A stretch of DNA of 64,000 nucleotides from Coptis chinensis. Its lineage: Eukaryota > Streptophyta > Magnoliopsida > Ranunculales > Ranunculaceae. This document shows, one piece after another, positions 1-11,640 of this stretch; positions within the stretch are counted from its first letter, which is position 1; the number at the start of each line of letters is the position of its first letter. Under the pieces are notes generated by a model, which ran no database searches, was not told where the DNA came from, and saw nothing but the letters and a program-made list of their open reading frames with translations. The stretch is from positions 90,607,501 to 90,671,500 of the forward strand of contig CM027381.1 of the NCBI GenBank assembly GCA_015680905.1. The letters run 5' to 3'. The translations under genes and the position numbers were made by a program.

Positions 1-1243
1 ATGGTCATTATAGGAAATCCAATATTTTAGGATATATGCTAAATATCGGTTTCTATCTTGCACAATATTGTGCAATATCCTGTCTTGATGGACGGCTGAG
101 ATTAAGGAAATCCTAATTGGTAGAATCGATCCTCTCTCCACCTATAAGTAAAAAGCTTTTGTTCATCACAAAACTACTTCACAAAAATTCAACACATTAC
201 GATTTGTAGGCAAGGAGAGAGAAACAGATCTATTCTCTGGCGATTAAAGCATTCAATAATTAACAACATCAGACAGCAGGATCGGCAAGCTCTCTGCATC
301 AGGATGTTTGGAGGTAACATTTACATTGTTTTTTATTAATCCTACATGTGATTATTATGTAGTTCACGATCTTAGGATTCATGTTAAGAAATATCTAACA
401 ACACTCCCTCTCAAACGTTTCAATAGAAAGCAAGATGGTACCATGAAATATGATGGTGACAAATTGTGTTTGACTATCTTCTTTAATTGTAAACAACTTC
501 ATCTAAGACTCTCTCACACATGTTAGATATTTCTTAACATGAATCCTAAGATCGTGAACTATATAATAATCACATGTAGGATTAATAAAAAAAAAAAACA
601 ATGTAAATGTTACCTCCAGACATCCTGATGCAGAGAGCTTGCCGATCTTGCTGTCTTATATGATATTGTTATTGATTGAATGCTTTAATCGCCAAAGAAT
701 AGATCTGTTTCTCTCTCCTTGCCTACAAATCTTAATGTGTTGAATTTTTGTGAAGTAGTTTTCTGATGAACAAAAGCTTTTTACTTATAGGTGGAGAGAG
801 GACCAATTCTACCAATTAGGGTTTCCTTCATCTCAGTCGTTCATCAAGGCAGAGGGAAATCCAATATTTTAGGATATATGTTAAATATCAGTTTCTATCT
901 TGCACAATATTGTGCAATATCCTCTGCCTTGATGGACGGCTGAGATTAAGGAAACCCTAATTGGTAGAATCGGTCCTCTCTCCACCTATAAGTAAAAAGT
1001 TTTTGTTCATCACAAAACTACTTCACAAAAATTCAACACATTAAGATTTGTAGGCAAGGAGAGAAAAACAGATCTATTATTTAGCGATTAAAGCATTCAA
1101 TCAATAACAACATCAGACAGCAGGATCAGCAAGCTCTCTGCATCAGGATGTCTGGAGGTAACATTTACATTGTTTTTTTTTATTAATCCTACATGTGATT
1201 ATTATGTAGTTCACGATTTTAGGATTTATGTTAAGAAATATCC
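1..1243. repeat. Triplicated LTR-like repeat in direct-inverted-direct order
   Basis: A block of about 400 bp occurs three times: direct at about 13-401, inverted at 518-855, and direct again at about 857-1243. The ends read TGTTAGATATTTC on one side and GAAATATCCAACA on the other, so each copy has TG...CA type termini. Each direct copy has a TATA-like CTATAAGTA followed by an untranslated-leader-like stretch, as in an LTR. No primer binding site, polypurine tract or coding region is attached, so these look like solo or rearranged LTRs of a copia-type element; the family is uncertain. Copies 2 and 3 can pair over about 330 bp with a loop of about 65 bp. A piece of the neighbouring F-box gene (about 402-517, matching 1244-1373) was duplicated along with the repeat. 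Confidence 0.6.
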
Positions 1244-2440
1244 AACAACACTCCCTCTCAAACGTTTCAATAGAAAGCAAGATGGTACCATGAAATATGA
1301 CAGTGACAAATTGTGTTATATGTTCGACTATCTTCTTTAATCGTAAACAACTTCATCCAAGACTCTCTCACACCATAGTCCTTCATGACCCACAATTCAG
1401 CACTGGTTTTATATAGATAAACTGCAGAAAGGTTCCCATCCAACATTGCAACATTAGTGTCAAGAACACTGTCATGCTGACCATTCGATCGGTTGTGGCA
1501 CTCCTCAAAACCTTTGACCTCCAATGTCAAATGCAATGACTAACTTATAAGTATTGTCCAGTGGTTTAGGCCAGTGTCTCGCTCTCCGGTGTTGTATAGT
1601 GTGTTGCCGTCCAATGAAGTGCACCATTAACATGTACTCCCATTTTACTACAAACTCTGTAAGGGATGTCAGGAATACTTGTCCATAATTTACTTTTTAG
1701 TGAATATACTGCAACTTCGGAAGGATGAATATGAGTGGGCTTGCCAAAGCACACAATTTCAATGATCTCGTAATCCTTTACAATTGCACTGTGACCAAAG
1801 CCATATATATACCGTAATGTAATACCGTATACCAACTTACCAAGTATGACTAGGTAAATCTTCGAGACAGGTATTCGGGACAATTTCCCAGTCGACAGAT
1901 TCCATAGGCAGTTGGTGTTGTTCTGATTGACAATGTATAGTAGTCCGTTACAAGAACCCAGCCCAAGTTTTGGTTTCATGTCTTAATGGATAACGAATCA
2001 CTACTTCATCAAATCCTTCACAATCTAATTGAAATATCAAGTGTTTTTTTGGAAGCATGAGTCTAAGATTTTTCTTGTTGTTCTTTAATTTGATTGCTTT
2101 AGATGCATGTATCTCCACAAAAGAAGGTTCTGTGACAAGCCTACATCATGTTTTGGCTACGCACCTAAATCGTAAAAGAGACACAGGTAGTCGTGAAAGT
2201 ATTTCCTCCATGTCGCGTGGGAGGTCATTCTTTGATTTTGACCCCTCTTTTTCTTCTTGTTTCTCTTCACTTCGGATGTCATTCTTTGATTTTGAGCCTT
2301 CCTTTTCTTCTTTTTCCTCTTCAATTAGCTTGTAGGAGGCAAGGTAATCCAGATAGCGTGAACGTATGAAGTATATATAACACTTGCTTAAGAAAAGAAA
2401 CCACTTTTGACACCCTCTACTTCTTCCTACTCTTATTATG
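1244..2440 (-). pseudogene. F-box/FBA-domain protein pseudogene
   Basis: On the minus strand an F-box starts with NDLPRDMEEILSRLPVSLLR (about 2225-2165) and is followed by an F-box-associated domain: LGSCNGLLYIVN, then a tract ending HWTATHYT, then LWVMKDYGVRESWMKLFTI near 1375. Members of this family act as substrate adaptors in SCF ubiquitin ligases. The copy is broken in three places: the conserved Trp after RCVAKT is TGA (2148-2146), there is a frameshift near 1980, and another between about 1566 and 1540. The acidic stretch before the F-box holds an imperfect tandem duplication of EEKEGSKSKND. The start codon cannot be placed; the frame is open to at least 2440. The 3' end runs into the LTR-like repeat, and a second copy of its last 115 bases lies at 402-517. 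Confidence 0.85.
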
Positions 2441-3050
2441 GAAGAGTGTTTATATCGAGTATAGCAAAGGCAAACAATGAAGCAAACCTAGACAAAAGAC
2501 AATGGTTTTTGTTTTGATTAGGAATGGCATATTCTATTAAGCTTTCCTAAAACGTGTCAAAGTCAAACTTTTGCAGTGGATGAATCGAGGTGGTTTTTTG
2601 CTACACAAGCCCAAAGCCCAACCCATGTTTTTAAACAATTGAGTAATTGACACCATACCTTCAGCTCTGTTTCGGGGCATTAGCTGTTGCGCTTGTACTC
2701 ATCAAATTGTTTCTCTCCTTGGACATGATTGAAATGTGCGAATGTGATCTAAATCGACCCAACGAATAATATGGGCGACATGTTTGGGCATAAACATTGC
2801 AGACTATGGCCGGGCACATTTATTGCCGCTATCAACAGTAACAAAATGCTTGATCGAAAAAAAAATGTGAACAGAAATGTAGGCTACTTAATATAAGATC
2901 AAATAATACCATTATTCAGGCAGAACGTCGTACCAAGACATCGATAACACCGTAACAAAGCCAACTGGGTGAGCACTCCCTAACTCAACTTCAAGCACAA
3001 AGTAAAAGACAAGAATAAAAGCTTAACCTAGACACTTCATTATAACACTA
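2441..3050. other. Intergenic, nothing recognised
   Basis: I see no coding potential, structural RNA or clear repeat here. It lies between the F-box pseudogene and the 3' end of the EC1-like gene. Confidence 0.5.
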
Positions 3051-3058
3051 ATGACGTA

Positions 3059-3451
3059 CTAAACTACACCAGGAGGTGACTGCAGAGGAGTCTGAACTGG
3101 TCCTGTAGGAGACGCTGATGTTGTGTCGCAGTAGCCATTAAGTATATCACCCTCTTGGGATGTGAAACCAATTGAAGTAAGCATACCAGGCCAGCAATTG
3201 CGAGTAATGATACGTATTGCGCGGCAACATGGGATGCCTAGATAGGCCTCACCATCCAAGAAGAAAATAATAATCTCACTGGTGCAAGACTTCAGCTGTA
3301 ATAAGGCGTTCCAGCAATCTCCTCCCCCCTCGCCGTAGAGCCTAGCCTTAAGGTTGTGCCCTGGCCTAAATAGCGGCTTGTTGGCCGATGCAGTAATAGC
3401 TCCCATGATGTATGAAATTGCTAAAAGAAGAGCAAATATTTTGAAAGCCAT
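3059..3451 (-). CDS. EC1-like egg-cell-secreted cysteine-rich protein (prolamin-like)
   Basis: This intronless frame encodes 130 residues. Residues 1-23 form a signal peptide (MAFKIFALLLAISYIMG start, hydrophobic core). The mature part has six cysteines at 46, 56, 75, 76, 86 and 108, in the spacing of the prolamin-like/DUF1278 family. Two blocks are diagnostic: CWNALLQLKSCTSEIIIFFL and CCRAIRIITRNCWPGM, followed by GFTSQEGDILNGYCD. Arabidopsis EC1 proteins are stored in egg-cell vesicles, secreted on sperm arrival, and needed for gamete fusion; that role is inferred here from family membership. The single exon, the length and the short proline-rich tail fit the family. A TATA box (TATAAATT, minus, 3522-3515) lies about 65 bases before the ATG. 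The frame is intact, with no neighbour of related function. Confidence 0.92.
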   Translation of the reverse strand: MAFKIFALLLAISYIMGAITASANKPLFRPGHNLKARLYGEGGGDCWNALLQLKSCTSEIIIFFLDGEAYLGIPCCRAIRIITRNCWPGMLTSIGFTSQEGDILNGYCDTTSASPTGPVQTPLQSPPGVV

Positions 3452-3514
3452 GGAAAGATCAAATGAGTTGGAGATTGAGCAAACATGTGAAGGATGTGAT
3501 TTCCCGGAATGGTG

Positions 3515-3522
3515 AATTTATA
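3515..3522 (-). promoter_or_regulatory. TATA box of the EC1-like gene
   Basis: TATAAATT on the minus strand, about 65 bases upstream of the ATG at 3451, leaving room for a short 5' leader. Confidence 0.55.
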
Positions 3523-3879
3523 AGGAAGAGCCGGAAGATAAAAAGACATCCGTTTTAAAGAACTCCATATAAGTTGCATACCTCTCTAATTATATGTAGA
3601 AAGCGTAGGTTACAAATTATACATCTTCCTCTCCTGCCATTCCATGATAAGAAAATGAAAAGTTGTACTGTACTTGTATCATCTAAACAAGGCCATCCAT
3701 GGACTTATTTGGTGGTGCACCTAACGAAAACTTCCGTGTTTGCAAGGCTCATTCTTTTTGTTCAATTTCATTTTTCTGGACATGGTTTTCTACTTTTCTT
3801 CATTATTAACTCCCAAAGAAAAAATTAATTAATTAATATAAATAAAACAATATAATAATAAACGTCATCACAGTACTAG

Positions 3880-3915
3880 CTAGATCAACAATCCGTCGTA
3901 ACCTATTACCTTGAT
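3880..3915 (-). mobile_element. Left part of a Cassandra-like LTR, split by the outer hAT
   Basis: The last 15 bases (acctattaccttgat) continue directly into gttgtctgcattttgcc at 15323 once the hAT is removed. The joined sequence matches the second Cassandra-like copy near 21977-22010 at about 26 of 32 positions. The LTR limit on this side is not clear. Confidence 0.5.
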
Positions 3916-3968
3916 TAGTGGTAGAGCCAGAAAATTAAGTGAGGGTGAGCCACCCAGATAGGGGTGGC

Positions 3969-5508
3969 CAGTGGCGGAGCCAGAGGAATTTAAGTGAGCG
4001 TGAGCCACTTAGAAACCAAACATAAAAAAAAATAAAAAAAATAAAAAAATAAAAATACACTAATTTTTTTTTAACTAAAAATTCAAACCCGATCACAAAA
4101 CAAATATATTTCGAACATAAAAAAAATCATATAAAATGATTGTAATAAATGTAATATAAAAAAATAAAAAAATAAAAAAATAAAAAAATCTAAACAAGTA
4201 CTTCTTCATAGTTGTTCTCGGCGGCCTTCTTTTTTGTCATCCTTATTTATTTTTTGGAAGTGTTGCAAGATCAACTCGGTATCAATGCTATCAAAAACTT
4301 CTTTTTCAATATATATTATTAAATAATCATTCAACCATTCATCCGCCATCCCGATTGCATAGACAATTCTTTATGATATTCATAGCAAAAAATGCCCTCT
4401 CCACGGTAGCAGTAGCAATAGGTAAAATTAGCGTCAACTTAATCAACAAATACACAAGTGGGTACACAATGTCTTTCATCGTCTCAACCATTTTTTTTGT
4501 TAGACTGCTAATTCCATTTACTTTATCAAACTTAGTATCGGAACGCACATCAATGATATAATTCTCAAGCTGATCCGCTAATTTCATTTGATCTATTTTT
4601 GAAAAACCATCGAGATAAAGTCGAGCAAAATGAATCAACTTTTGTTTATCGAAAGCAGCAAACGACTCACAACCCGCTTTGATGTAGGTTGTTCAACACC
4701 ACCATCCTCAGTTTCTTGGTAACTTCGCTTTGAAGAGGATCCTACTTCAACACTAACAACATGATCTGTGTTACTAGTTGGTTGGGCGGGCAACGACTTT
4801 TCTTTGATCAAATATTTTAACATAGTTATTTAAACAATTAAAATAAACCACCAATCAATTTAATTGATATTGCATGAAATTAAAATAAATCATCAATAAT
4901 GTGCACAAAATAAAATAATAATCACAAACATATAAAAATCTAAATAATATGGTTTAGGAATAAGTACAAAAAGACGACAAAAAATTAAATAATATAAGGG
5001 TTACCTAGTTACCTCCACAAAATTGGTAAGTGTAAAAGTGCTTGTTTGGCTAGAAGAGTAGAAGACTTAAATTTTAATATAAAGTAATAGAGAATGAAGG
5101 AGAAGAGAAATAGAGTAACTCATAGGGTTTTTTTTTTCTTTCTTATTTTTTTAATGAATATGAGAGAATTTCTTTGTTTGGGTTTATATATGGGTTTGCT
5201 TTTTCCGTGGAGTGATTTGTTGAGTTTTCTATTTTCTTTTTTTAGTTTTTTTGGTACTTTGTTCTTTTTACTACATCAAGTACTGAAATATATAATACAT
5301 CAGCACAGCACATGACCTTTTGTTTAGTTTCTACTCACTTGTTTCTACCTCAAGTACGTGTGAGTACGTATATCAGTGGCACATGGGCCAATATTTTTTT
5401 GCTTGTTAACTTGTGCTATTTTGTAATTAATTGATAACTTTTTTTTTTTTTTGATAGAGTTGAGGGTACGCCAGGGTGTACCCTGGGCCCCCCCTGGCTC
5501 CGCCACTG
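3969..5508 (-). mobile_element. Young hAT deletion derivative with perfect TIR and TSD
   Basis: The 15-bp TIR CAGTGGCGGAGCCAG (3969-3983) and CTGGCTCCGCCACTG (5494-5508) is perfect. The 8-bp TSD ggggtggc is perfect (3961-3968 and 5509-5516). The element is 1540 bp and holds the two ends of a TTF-type zinc-finger hAT transposase on the minus strand, with the catalytic middle deleted. The intact TSD and TIR make it one of the youngest insertions in this nest. Confidence 0.93.
4200..4823 (-). pseudogene. hAT transposase remnant: N-terminus joined to C-terminal dimerisation domain
   Basis: The N-terminal frame (4823-4635) begins MLKYLIKEKSLPAQP and has the SSSKRS-type basic stretch of TTF-type zinc-finger hAT proteins. 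The next frame (4638-4339) begins at AFDKQKLIHFARLYLDGF and carries the hAT dimerisation signature YPLVYLLIKLTLILPIATAT followed by VERAFFAMNIIKN. One further frameshift near 4345 separates a tail reading RMADEWLNDYLIIYIEKEVFD. The RNase-H-like catalytic core between the two parts is missing, so it cannot transpose by itself. A dimerisation-only protein could in principle interfere with active transposase, but there is no evidence of expression. Confidence 0.82.
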
Positions 5509-5715
5509 GGGGTGGCAATGGGTCATGTTGGGTCGGGTTCGTATTGTGTCATATTCGGGTCACGTGTTAGGAGAGCAAACCCAAACCCGACCCAATTACT
5601 AATCGTGTTAAGTTTGTCAAACCCAAACCCAACCCGCATATGTAACAGGTTACCCAACGGGTGACCCGCTAAGCCAGTGGGTCAATTTTGGATCGGGTTA
5701 ACAGATAACCCGTAA

Positions 5716-5965
5716 GTTCTATTTTTTTTTTTTTTTTTGGATAAAGAATATTTATTAATCTAAATAAGAACTTGCAAAAGTGCGCAGAGTTGTTGAAGCA
5801 CATGCATCTGCTAAACGCTTGAACCAAACAAGTGAAACAACCTGTTACCCAAACAAAAAACATAACCGAACTAGAAACAACAACCATGCATGTCCAGTTT
5901 ATCCACTTTGCTACCTCGTGGGCAAACCTATTATTAAATAAATGCAAATATTATTGTGACTTTGG
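5716..5965 (-). mobile_element. 5'-truncated LINE-like tail
   Basis: A run of 18 T at about 5719-5736 on the plus strand is a minus-strand poly(A) tail. Just upstream on the minus strand the frame reads NNRFAHEVAKWI, which resembles the RNase H end of plant LINE ORF2 proteins, followed by an A/T-rich 3' part. A clear TSD was not found. Confidence 0.5.
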
Positions 5966-6565
5966 CGGCCCGTTGTTCTCTTTATATAATTGAGACTAGG
6001 GTAAGGGTTCAATGTTAATGTGCGTGATAATATATTTTATTGAATGAATCTATAATATTCTATATCTTTGGATTGCCGGCTTATCTTTCTAAATCTAGTT
6101 GATCATTTTTGTTTTAGTATTTTCTTTTTAAGTAATTGGGATTATGAGATTTAATAAAATTAGGAAACATATATGTTTAAGGACTTAAAACAGGTCATAC
6201 AGTCACGGGTTGATGACCCGACCCATTGACTTCGGGAACTAATCGGGTATACTAACGGGTTACCAGGTTAACATGTGTGACCCTAACCCAACCCATTTAT
6301 TTGATCGGGTTTGGCGGGTCAACCTTTAAATGACCCAAAAGCTTTTTTTCCAACCCAAACCCACTAATTTTAAATTGCCGGATTAGGGTGTCGGGTTAGC
6401 GGTCGGTACAAAACCTGCCACCCCTACACCCGGACAACCAAAACATTAAAAAAAAAAAAAAATCATTTTTTAAACAAATATTTATTTCAAACCTAATAAA
6501 AAAATTCATTATTTTTTCTTTTAACTAATATTTCAACCACCATCCTCAATATTTTGGTAACTTCA

Positions 6566-7759
6566 TGATAACCGTAAAAATAATAGAATCCTGAATATTA
6601 ATGTTAACAACACTAATACGTAATCCTACCGTTCTTACGTTTAAATCAATTCTTCTTACTCTCAAAACATAATCATGCAATATAATGAGTAAGGATTCGT
6701 TCCACTCTTAAACCTCAAGACTTAAACAAATTCAACTAATCAAACCCAAAAGGAACAATGGTGAGAGTAATGATTTGATGTGAAATTTCTATTCTACCAT
6801 TCCCAACAATTGAATCTAAACAAGACATAATATAAATATTTGAACTTTATTTGTTTAAACTCAATTCGAAACTACTCATGCAATAATTGAATTAAACTAA
6901 TAATGACAAATAAGTAAATCTAAGGATTTAAGCTAATAAATAAATGAAAATGAAACTAGATTATGGAGAACTAATTAACTTTATTTATCTAATAGAACAA
7001 TAAGAACAAGATATGATTGAATGAATAACAACTATTTTATTTATCTAATGAATGATATTCAATGATTTAAATAACTAATCTAAAACAAAGAATGAAACTA
7101 ATTAATGGAATGAAAACTAACTAATTAACTAATCTAGATCTAACTATCTTTTTTCTAACCCTAAACTCCATTAACATTAGCTTCCTAACCTAACTGCCTT
7201 AACAAAGAGTCAAGCTTTTGTTTTTATACTTCCAGATCCAAAAATCGTGCATGGGCTTGGAGCCATGTTTTGGGCCGGAAAATCGGGCCCAAAACCCAAT
7301 TTCTTTAGTCCAAAATGGGCTCTTCAGCTACAGTTGGCTTCGACAGATGTTTCATCCACTTCTGCTCCTCTGATTAGGCCAAAGCTTGGACCATTGGAAA
7401 GCTCTTTCCGAGCCGGTCATTTTGACATAAGATACTCCCAATTCAGTCCGAGTCAAAGATACGCCCGGAAGTCTCTGCGACTTGTAATTTGTTTACGCCC
7501 GTGTTGACTTTTCAGCTTTTGACCGGGCTTTACAAAGGCTTTGCCTCCTTGAATCTTGGCCTTTATTCACAAAACTCCTTAGCAACCGACCTTTGCTCCT
7601 TTATCTCGCTAAAGTGGCACATTTATGCACATAATAGACTTTGAAGCCCGAAATGCATAAAAACACGTGAATCGATATTAACTCTTAATTATTACTCACA
7701 TAATTGGTCTAAAAGTATGATTGTTAAGGGGTTAAAACTACAGTTTTGGGCTCTTATCA
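6566..7759 (-). repeat. 3' LTR of the gypsy element
   Basis: This is 1194 bp bounded by TGATAAGAGCCC (minus, from 7759) and CGGTTATCA (minus, ending 6566). A TATA-like GTATAAAAAC (minus) lies near 7232-7222. The part from 7759 to about 7225 matches the other LTR; the rest does not. Confidence 0.75.
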
Positions 7760-7775
7760 AACCACCCCCAAACAG

Positions 7776-10740
7776 CATTTTGCTTGTCCTCAAGGAAATA
7801 TGAGAAATTAGAATAAGTGACCAAAATGGAGTTTCTATCTACGTTTATTTGAGTGCGATTGCATTGACCATATGCAACAAGGCTTTTAAACCACTAGGAA
7901 TTCCCTAGTGGATGAGTTATAACCTCGTGAGAGTTTTCGATTGAAGGTACTCACAAACTTCATCTATACTACAACGACTAAGAAATAAAACTATTGTTTC
8001 CTTATTTATGTCTCAATTATCTATACATCTCACTAGCAATGAATACTGAGAATAATCATGTCAAAACCTAAGCTAATATATGCATAATAATCAATCATCT
8101 GAATAAACATATATACAATGAGTAATGCTATGAAATCACGATGTGAGGTCCTTTTGAAACTTTGGAATAAGCGTCCTTAAGTAGGTTCTCACATAAAAGT
8201 CAAGACAAAAATCACTCGATTTTTCCACTCAAGTTTTGCTACTCTAGTGTGCGGTGGGCATACTTTACCTTACAATCTCAATGACACACAAGGAAGCCTG
8301 AAGTTGATCAAACACATCTACCACTTAATATCCCACTAACCTATTCCTAATTGAGCTAGAGGTCTTTTTTATTAGGTGTTCAAGGGGATTAGGAGATGGT
8401 TTAAGAAGGAAGGAAATGGATATTCAAAAAGGCAAGTCTGAGATAATAGAGTCTTCATATTATGTAACTAGAGAAAACCTTGTTATTTACTTTTGCTTCT
8501 ACACTTTGTTTCCATCCTTAGCCATTTTTTTTTTTTCTTTTTCTTTGACTTTTTGACTCCTTTTTATTCTATTTTTTGGAGTTTTTATTTTATTTTATTT
8601 TTTTTTTTTCTTTTCTTTGGATGGAAACTTCTTTTTCTTTATTTTAAAAGCAATTAACTAACTTTGTTTACACAGGTTTTTCTCTTCTTCTTTCTTCCTC
8701 ATTCTATTCTCAGACTTATCTAAATTGGGTAGGTTGAATTTTTTTATTTTGTTTTGTTTTGTAACAGGGTAAAGGATTTGTGGTTTATGAAAGGGCTAAT
8801 AAAAGGCTCAGTGGGGCGACTAGCGGAAAATATACTTAGGTCAGAATTTCTAGCTATATCGATCCAAAAAGGGCCTAAATTCTCTCTTAGGACATGGTAT
8901 AATGGTCAAGCAAGTGGACGTGTGATTTCTCTATTCGGAATATACTTCTCCCTTGTGTCATTTCTCAAATGTTTCACTCATATAAGACTTTAGGCTATAT
9001 TCTCACGCGAGGATTTGTAGAATAAGTACTCTAGCCTAGATTTGTAAACTTCTTGCCAAACAATCATAGATACTCATGTAATATATTTATAGATAGATGC
9101 AAAGATTATTACCTACATATTAACCTAAGTTTCTAAAAACTATTCTAATACAAAAAGCTCATTGAGACTTCTAGATTATTAAGAGCATAGAGAAAGAAAC
9201 AATACCAATATTCCTAAGTGTATAACATAAACTTTTTTTTATTTTTATTTTTATTTTTATTATTTTTAAGACAAATAATACGTAATATACAACCTAATAT
9301 GTGCTTAACATTTACATCATGTTTCTATACCACCCCAAACAATTTGGGAGGAGAAGGGGTTCATGAAACAATTCAATAGCACAATTAAATTATGTAACTA
9401 ACTAATTTTTATAATTTTTAACATTTTATAAATAAAAGTCGTAATTTACATCCTAAAAGTGTCTAATTTTTGCAAATGTTTCTACCCCACCCCCAAACAA
9501 TCTAGCTTTGTCCTCAAAGTGTAAAGAGATAAGGAAAGAATTTACCATAGAAGCGTGGCAAAAAATTGGCAAAGCACCTATAATGAAATATTGTAAAGAT
9601 TATTTGAGAATATGAAGCATAATTAAACTGGTACGTACTAACTAACACAAACTCTACTGGAGTAAACATGACAGGCAACATGATTTGAAATAAATACCAA
9701 AATACGCCACCCCCAAACAAAATTGGAAAACTCTTTTTAAGTTTGAAATTTTTGTTTGGCCTATACTCCAAAAAGTTGGTATTGAACGAAACTTGGGTCT
9801 TTTAAAGTCAGATTCCCTAGACTTACTAATATATGTTTATGTTTTTATTTTATTTAGTTTTTATATGTTTGATTTTTAGAAAAATGAAACAAAATTACGA
9901 TAAAGAAATAAAAATGAAACTCACTCCATAGAGAAGCACTACTCAATCCACGAGAAAAAGTGCAAGAGATAAATCGTGTGAGTCACATGAAGCGTAGACT
10001 AGGAATCCGACACTTACAACCACTCACTCAAAAGGAGGGTCCGGTTGCCTTAATGGTGCACTCCCATAACATAAGATTGGAATGGAGTACACCGAAGAAT
10101 AAAATGAGTCTTTTATAGTCGGATACTTTCGAGACTTTATCTAATATATATGTATTAAAATGCGGTTGACCATATATCAACAATCGAAAAAGTTGTGGGT
10201 CTTTCCACAAATAATTAACATGGAATGCACCATCAAAACAGAATTAAGCACCAAGATTTCCTATGGCGTAGCTTAGTGGAATGAGAGCAAAGCCTTATAG
10301 ATCTAAAACCTAATCGAGCATACAGTTTCTTCTTTGTCCTCCTACGAAGGGGATGCCAAGTAAATGAGCGTTGGAAAATTGATGGTTGTGGAAGATCATT
10401 AGGATGTGGATAATTTTGAGAAGGGAAAAATGGAAAAAATGAAAAAAGTGTCGGTGGCTTGTCCTTGGGTGTTAATTCTTCACCGGTTGGTTTTAGATAG
10501 TTATGAAGCATAGGAGAAACGCCTTGATGTCAAGTACAAACTCAATGGTTCTTTGAAAAGGTAGAGGGCGAGGAACATTCGTGATGGAAGGTGAATGAGT
10601 GACATGAGGATGTGAGGTGGGTGAATGGTGTTCAACTAGTGTTCTTAGGTTTATATCATCGAGGAGGCCTTGAGATATGCAAGACATTCCTCAATAGGTG
10701 GGTAAGAAGAATCCTTTTGGGATAGAGGGCTGAAAAATTC
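7776..10740 (-). other. Gypsy interior without recognisable pol
   Basis: This is the 3' third of the gypsy element. It includes a long T-rich tract (8520-8640) and no reverse transcriptase, RNase H or integrase motif in any frame. The scattered short frames here are not supported as genes. Confidence 0.5.
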
Positions 10741-10749
10741 TTCAAAATG

Positions 10750-11640
10750 TCATGGCGTCAAGAGATGAATGGATGTCGATAATAGGAGAGAACTTCGCTG
10801 AGGTGACAAAGAAGGGTTGCAAAAGAGTAGAAGGAAATCCTCCTTGATGTTATCTACGTCTAGGGAGTAGAAATTGTGATCCTTGTCTTCTTCCATAAGA
10901 GGGGTATCTACTAGTGTGGGGACTAAAGTGTCACCCGCACTAATGTGAGGTACAAAACTCTCAATGGACTTCACTTCCCTTCTACGAGCAAAACCTAGTT
11001 GTCCCTGTTTTTTGTCTAAACATGTTAACTTCTGAGAAAGATTTCCAAAAGAAAGAGTCATTGAGCCATCCCAACAATTGATTTGGGCATTGGCGGTTGC
11101 CAAGAAAAGGGCCCTAAGATGATGGGAATGGAATCATGAGCAACCACGTGTCAAGAATAACAAAGTCAATTTTGGATAGTAAAAATCACGAACTTTAACG
11201 AGAATATTTTCAACTACACCCTTGGGATACTTAATAGAACGATCGCCTAACGCAAAGTCATTTTGGTTGGTTGAAGTTTTGTTAGACCTAGTTGTTTATA
11301 TAAATAAAAAGGGAGTAAGTTAACACTCGCCCTAGTCTAATAAAGCGGTTGTTATGAAGGTATCACCTAAGGTGCATTATCATGATGGGGCGACCGGGGG
11401 TCCTTGTACTTAACAATTAGTTATATTAGGATAAAGAGGGATATTGTTTAGATTAAGAATGCTTCGTGGGGTATGTTGGTTTTCCTCTTCTTGGTACCAC
11501 AACTCTTTTAGAAACTTAAGCGTGTCGAGGTAGACTTTTATAGCTTCTAGAAAAGGTAGGTTGATAGTTAGATTTTTAAACACTTCCCTAATCTCATCAA
11601 AATTCTCATCCTTTTTAGACCACAATTAGTCTCTCGGGAT
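10750..11640 (-). pseudogene. Gypsy gag-pol linker and aspartic protease remnant
   Basis: On the minus strand, REVFKNLTINLPFLEAIKV (about 11590-11530) resembles the linker between gag and protease in Athila/Tat elements. Downstream, broken frames read FVILDTW, then GPFLATANAQINCWDGSMTL and SFGN (about 11115-11040), the C-terminal flank of the protease domain. The Asp-Ser/Thr-Gly catalytic triplet is not readable in the damaged stretch near 11330-11290. No reverse transcriptase motif follows. Confidence 0.68.

Larger units (their letters stand above)
3959..6426. mobile_element. TAGGGGTGGCA-ended hAT-type element (itself interrupted)
   Basis: The termini are TAGGGGTGGC (3959-3968, continuing with A at 5517) and TGCCACCCCTA (6416-6426). 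The flanks cacccaga (3951-3958) and cacccgga (6427-6434) match at 7 of 8 positions, an 8-bp hAT-type TSD. The body is rich in GGGTCGGGT/ACCCGACCC motifs in both orientations, as in the common plant hAT MITEs of this type. It carries no coding region of its own. It was split by the younger hAT at 3969-5508 and holds a LINE-like tail at about 5716-5960. Confidence 0.85.

Noticed and set aside
10028-10687. Three minus-strand frames as small genes
   Set aside because: They lie in the decayed interior of the gypsy element and show no conserved domain.
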